Assembly: GCF_900105475.1 (NCBI RefSeq)
Contig: NZ_LT629777.1
Coordinates: forward strand, 1,550,001-1,614,000
Source of the DNA: Pseudomonas asplenii
GTDB lineage: Bacteria; Pseudomonadota; Gammaproteobacteria; Pseudomonadales; Pseudomonadaceae
DNA length: 64,000 bases
Direction: 5' to 3'
This document shows positions 61,181-64,000 of this stretch, piece after piece (the stretch's first letter is position 1; every line of letters begins with the position of its first letter). Under the pieces are notes generated by a model. That model ran no database searches and was not told where the DNA came from. It saw nothing but the letters and a program-made list of their open reading frames with translations. The position numbers and the translations under genes are program-made.

Positions 61181-62704
61181 TCAAGTGGTCAGTGTACGCA
61201 GCAGGTTCTTGTAGTCCTCGCGGATGTCCGCGTCGGATTCCTTTAGTTCGTTGATCTTGCGGCACGCATGCAAGACGGTGGTGTGATCACGCCCACCAAA
61301 GACATCGCCGATTTCAGGGAGGCTGTGGTTGGTCAATTCCTTGGACAAGGCCATGGCCACCTGACGCGGGCGAGCAACCGAGCGCGAGCGGCGCTTGGAC
61401 AACAGATCGGAAATCTTGATCTTGTAGTATTCGGCCACGGTGCGCTGGATGTTATCCACAGACACCAGCTTGTCTTGCAGCGCCAGCAGGTCTTTCAGCG
61501 ATTCCCGGATCAGCTCGATGGTGATGTCGCGCCCCATGAAGTGCGAGTGGGCAATCACCCGTTTCAGGGCACCCTCCAGTTCGCGAACGTTGGAGCGGAT
61601 ACGCTGGGCGATGAAGAACGCTGCATCGTGAGGCAGTTCGACCTTGGCCTGATCAGCCTTCTTCATCAGGATCGCCACACGGGTTTCCAGCTCGGGCGGC
61701 TCGACCGCAACGGTCAGGCCCCAGCCGAAACGCGATTTCAAACGCTCCTCCAGACCTTCGATTTCCTTGGGATAGCGGTCACTGGTGAGAATCACCTGTT
61801 GGCCGCCTTCGAGCAAGGCATTGAAGGTGTGGAAAAACTCTTCCTGCGAGCGTTCCTTGCGGGCGAAGAATTGAATGTCATCGATCAGCAGCGCATCCAC
61901 CGAACGGTAGAAGCGCTTGAATTCGTTGATGGCGTTCAGTTGCAGGGCTTTGACCATATCCGCGACGAAACGCTCCGAATGCAGGTAGACCACCTTGGCA
62001 TTCGGGTTCTTCTTCAACAGGTGGTTACCCACAGCGTGCATCAAGTGGGTTTTACCCAGGCCGACGCCGCCATAAAGGAACAACGGGTTGTAGCCATGCT
62101 TGGGGTTATCCGCCACCTGCCAGGCCGCAGCGCGAGCCAGTTGGTTGGACTTACCTTCGACGAAGTTCTCGAAGGTGAAGGTACGGTTCAGGTAACTGGT
62201 GTGCTTGAGAGCACCCTCGACCTGGACCGTACGCTGTTCGGCACGTACGGGAGCCTGTTGCGAACCGGCGCCAGCCATCGGGTCGAAGCTGTCGCGGGAT
62301 GGCTCTTCGCTGACCTCGGCCACTTCCTTCGGTAAGGAGGCTGACGCTGCCGGGGCGACCGCAGGTACGGTTGGCACCGCCGCTGTAGCGCTGGCGGCCA
62401 AGGCCTGGGAGGCGGCGGCCGCCAGAGGCGCGTTGGGTGCAGCACGTGGAGCCGAACTGCGTTTGCTGCCTATTAATAAGGAAAGGGCAGGCGCCAGACC
62501 ATTGCCATGCTCGTTCAACAGTTCGAGCAAACGTCCCAGGTACTTTTCATTCACCCAGTCGAGCACAAAACGGTTCGGTGCATAGACACGCAACTCGTCG
62601 CCTTCGGCTTCGACCTGTAGTGGACGGATCCAGGTGTTGAATTGCTGGGCAGGCAGCTCATCACGCAGAAGCTCCACGCACTGCTGCCAAAGTTCCACTG
62701 ACAC
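61181..62704 (-). CDS. dnaA: Chromosomal replication initiator DnaA
   Basis: AAA+ initiator of 507 residues that binds DnaA boxes and unwinds oriC. Domain I ([18 protein letters not shown]) is followed by a variable Ala/Pro-rich linker (~residues 85-155), the ATPase core with [13 protein letters not shown] and LLIDDIQFF, and the C-terminal DNA-binding domain with [13 protein letters not shown] and [16 protein letters not shown] DnaA box also lies within the coding region (61452-61460). Starts 67 bp from the first oriC DnaA box. Confidence 0.98.
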   Translation of the reverse strand: MSVELWQQCVELLRDELPAQQFNTWIRPLQVEAEGDELRVYAPNRFVLDWVNEKYLGRLLELLNEHGNGLAPALSLLIGSKRSSAPRAAPNAPLAAAASQALAASATAAVPTVPAVAPAASASLPKEVAEVSEEPSRDSFDPMAGAGSQQAPVRAEQRTVQVEGALKHTSYLNRTFTFENFVEGKSNQLARAAAWQVADNPKHGYNPLFLYGGVGLGKTHLMHAVGNHLLKKNPNAKVVYLHSERFVADMVKALQLNAINEFKRFYRSVDALLIDDIQFFARKERSQEEFFHTFNALLEGGQQVILTSDRYPKEIEGLEERLKSRFGWGLTVAVEPPELETRVAILMKKADQAKVELPHDAAFFIAQRIRSNVRELEGALKRVIAHSHFMGRDITIELIRESLKDLLALQDKLVSVDNIQRTVAEYYKIKISDLLSKRRSRSVARPRQVAMALSKELTNHSLPEIGDVFGGRDHTTVLHACRKINELKESDADIREDYKNLLRTLTT

Positions 62705-63181
62705 GGATATCCCCTAAGTTGAAAGCCGGTGAGGCAAAAACAAGCGGCCATTGTACCGGCAGGCCGAGCACTTATCCACATGTCGATTGCAGGGAGCACC
62801 CGGAGAATCAACCGCTTATCTGTGAACAAGGCGACCAGCGGTATGTGAATAAGCCCTGTGGATAACCGCCCTTGAGGTCGTTGCACAAGTGGGGGCGAAA
62901 GTCTGTGGGTAACCACGCTGTGGATAAAAGCCCTTTTCACCCACACCTTATACGCCTGCGCAGCACAGGCAGAGCACCGTTTCCCCACCGTGTTGTCATT
63001 CTCTGTACAGTAGGTGTTTTATGGCCTACAGGTACTTATCCACAGATAATGGCTGCCTAAGCTTCTATAAGCTTTACAGAAAAGCTTTAAATAACTTCGC
63101 TTCTTTATTTCTATATCTGGACGTCGAGTGGATCAAGCACAGGGGGTCGAATACCTGTAGGAAGGAAAAGCTGGTTGGAAA
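62705..63181. other. oriC replication origin region between dnaA and rpmH
   Basis: Four perfect DnaA boxes lie at 62772-62780, 62857-62865, 62919-62927 and 63036-63044, with near matches TGTGAATAA (62844-62852) and TGTGGGTAA (62904-62912). An A+T-rich stretch at about 63058-63120 is a candidate unwinding element. The dnaA/rpmH interval is the known site of oriC in pseudomonads. The dnaA promoter must lie in the left part. No gene is present. Confidence 0.93.
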
Positions 63182-63210
63182 TTGACCTGAGGGCTTGCTT
63201 TCTCTAGAAT
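63182..63210 (+). promoter_or_regulatory. Candidate rpmH promoter
   Basis: TTGACC (63182-63187) and TAGAAT (63205-63210) are 17 bases apart, a good sigma-70 match, 60 bases before the rpmH start. It directs transcription rightward into rpmH-rnpA. Confidence 0.65.
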
Positions 63211-63270
63211 CGCCGGTCTCTTAAAACGGGGGCCATTCCGGCCCGTTGTGACGAACCAGGTAGCAACGCC

Positions 63271-63405
63271 ATGAAACGTACTTTCCAACCCAGCACTATC
63301 AAACGCGCCCGCACCCACGGTTTCCGTGCTCGCATGGCAACCAAAAACGGTCGTGCCGTCCTGTCGCGTCGCCGCGCCAAAGGCCGTGCCCGTCTGGCAG
63401 TTTGA
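63271..63405 (+). CDS. rpmH: Ribosomal protein L34
   Basis: The 44-residue basic protein begins [18 protein letters not shown] and ends GRARLAV, as in all pseudomonads. It lies just after the oriC region and just before rnpA, with the candidate promoter upstream. Too short for many reading-frame lists. Confidence 0.98.
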   Translation: MKRTFQPSTIKRARTHGFRARMATKNGRAVLSRRRAKGRARLAV

Positions 63406-63418
63406 TACTCCGGCACTG

Positions 63419-63823
63419 GTGGTGAGTCAGGACTTCAGTCGGGAAAAGCGTCTGCTTACTCCACGACACTTCAAGGCAGTCTTTGACTCCCCCACCGGCA
63501 AGGTTCCGGGGAAAAATCTCCTGCTCCTTGCGCGCAACAACGACCTCGATCATCCCCGCCTGGGGCTGGTTATTGGTAAAAAGAGCGTCAAGCTCTCCGT
63601 TGAGCGCAATCGCCTCAAACGTCTGATGCGTGAATCGTTCCGTCTGCACCAGGATCTACTGGCGGGCTGGGACATCGTTATCGTCGCGCGCAAAGGTTTG
63701 GGGGACGTAGAAAGTCCCGAACTGATTCAGCATTTCGGCAAACTGTGGAAACGCCTGGCCCGTAACACGCCTGCGGCCGCAGTCAAAACCGAACCTGCGG
63801 GGGTAGACAGTCCTGATGCGTAA
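63419..63823 (+). CDS. rnpA: Ribonuclease P protein component
   Basis: Protein subunit of RNase P (134 residues) that helps the RNA subunit process tRNA 5' ends. The RNR signature is in [18 protein letters not shown]. The start is taken as the GTG at 63419, giving [13 protein letters not shown] as in P. aeruginosa; a second GTG follows directly at 63422. It overlaps yidD by eight bases. Confidence 0.95.
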   Translation: MVSQDFSREKRLLTPRHFKAVFDSPTGKVPGKNLLLLARNNDLDHPRLGLVIGKKSVKLSVERNRLKRLMRESFRLHQDLLAGWDIVIVARKGLGDVESPELIQHFGKLWKRLARNTPAAAVKTEPAGVDSPDA

Positions 63824-64000
63824 ACTGGCACTCGTTCCGATCCAGTTTTATCGCTATGCCATCAGTCCCCTGATGGCCAGTCACTGTCGTTTCTACCCCA
63901 GTTGTTCCTGCTACGCGTACGAAGCCATCGAAAATCATGGACTTCTGCGCGGTGGCTGGCTGGCCTTTCGTCGTTTAGGTCGCTGTCATCCGTGGAATGC
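63816..64000 (+). CDS. yidD: Membrane protein insertion efficiency factor YidD (partial)
   Basis: Begins with ATG inside the rnpA stop region and runs off the right edge. The visible part includes the family signature [21 protein letters not shown] and [10 protein letters not shown] with conserved Cys. YidD helps the YidC insertase; the next gene outside the window is expected to be yidC. Confidence 0.94.
   Translation, partial: MRKLALVPIQFYRYAISPLMASHCRFYPSCSCYAYEAIENHGLLRGGWLAFRRLGRCHPWN

Noticed and set aside
62812..62828. Additional perfect DnaA box in CTTATCTGTGAAC
   Set aside because: The stretch reads TTATCTGTG and is not a match; it was left out of the oriC count.

Overview
The window is a GC-rich segment of a Pseudomonas chromosome, most likely from the P. 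fluorescens lineage, and it contains the replication origin. At the right end rnpA, rpmH, oriC, dnaA, dnaN, recF and gyrB lie in the standard pseudomonad order. Moving left, gene order follows the first ~37 genes of P. aeruginosa as I recall them (plsC, gmhB, glyS, glyQ, tag, htrB, PilZ, TPR, trkA, rsmB, fmt, def, tsaP, dprA, tsaC, qor, hemF, aroE, SulP, choX, betC and its LysR, then trpA, trpB, trpI). It continues into a second conserved block (OsmC, gamma carbonic anhydrase, prlC, yheV, PA0069-type radical SAM protein, beta carbonic anhydrase, SulP, aa3 cytochrome oxidase). REP/REPIN repeats of the fluorescens type sit in several gaps.

Layout. 1-4792: aa3 oxidase operon coxB-coxA-ctaG-coxC, plus a conserved hypothetical gene. 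4808-7245: SulP transporter and beta carbonic anhydrase. 7501-15212: radical SAM gene under a LexA box, a TpbA-like phosphatase, two tandem M3 metallopeptidases, yheV, gamma carbonic anhydrase, HAD phosphatase. 15339-20230: small envelope and stress proteins (aminopeptidase, lipoprotein, two DUF1161 proteins, OsmC, flavin monooxygenase, dodecin, DUF883). 20264-23298: trpI/trpBA. 23545-26086: an A+T-rich two-gene islet of unknown function. 26167-32284: RcnB, DODA-like protein and a choline-O-sulfate module. 32482-49422: dense housekeeping genes. 49594-56412: an accessory block between plsC and gyrB holding an MHS transporter, GMC oxidoreductase, LysR, and a small decayed defence-type island (dinD remnant, PIN protein, Xre-ImmA protein, M48-peptidase remnant). 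56478-64000: replication genes, oriC, rpmH, rnpA and the start of yidD.

How the parts work together. The origin region carries DnaA boxes, two parS centromere sites inside recF and an unusual number of perfect DnaA boxes spread over the ~36 kb leftward. The choline-sulfate genes pair a regulator, a sulfatase, a choline-binding protein and a sulfate-type permease. The oxidase, SulP and carbonic anhydrase genes form a respiration and CO2/bicarbonate neighbourhood.

The least explained parts are the A+T-rich islet after trpA, whose first protein has two PxxPxR proline motifs, and the Xre-ImmA/PIN pair flanked by two broken genes. All functional calls come from reading motifs; no database search was run.
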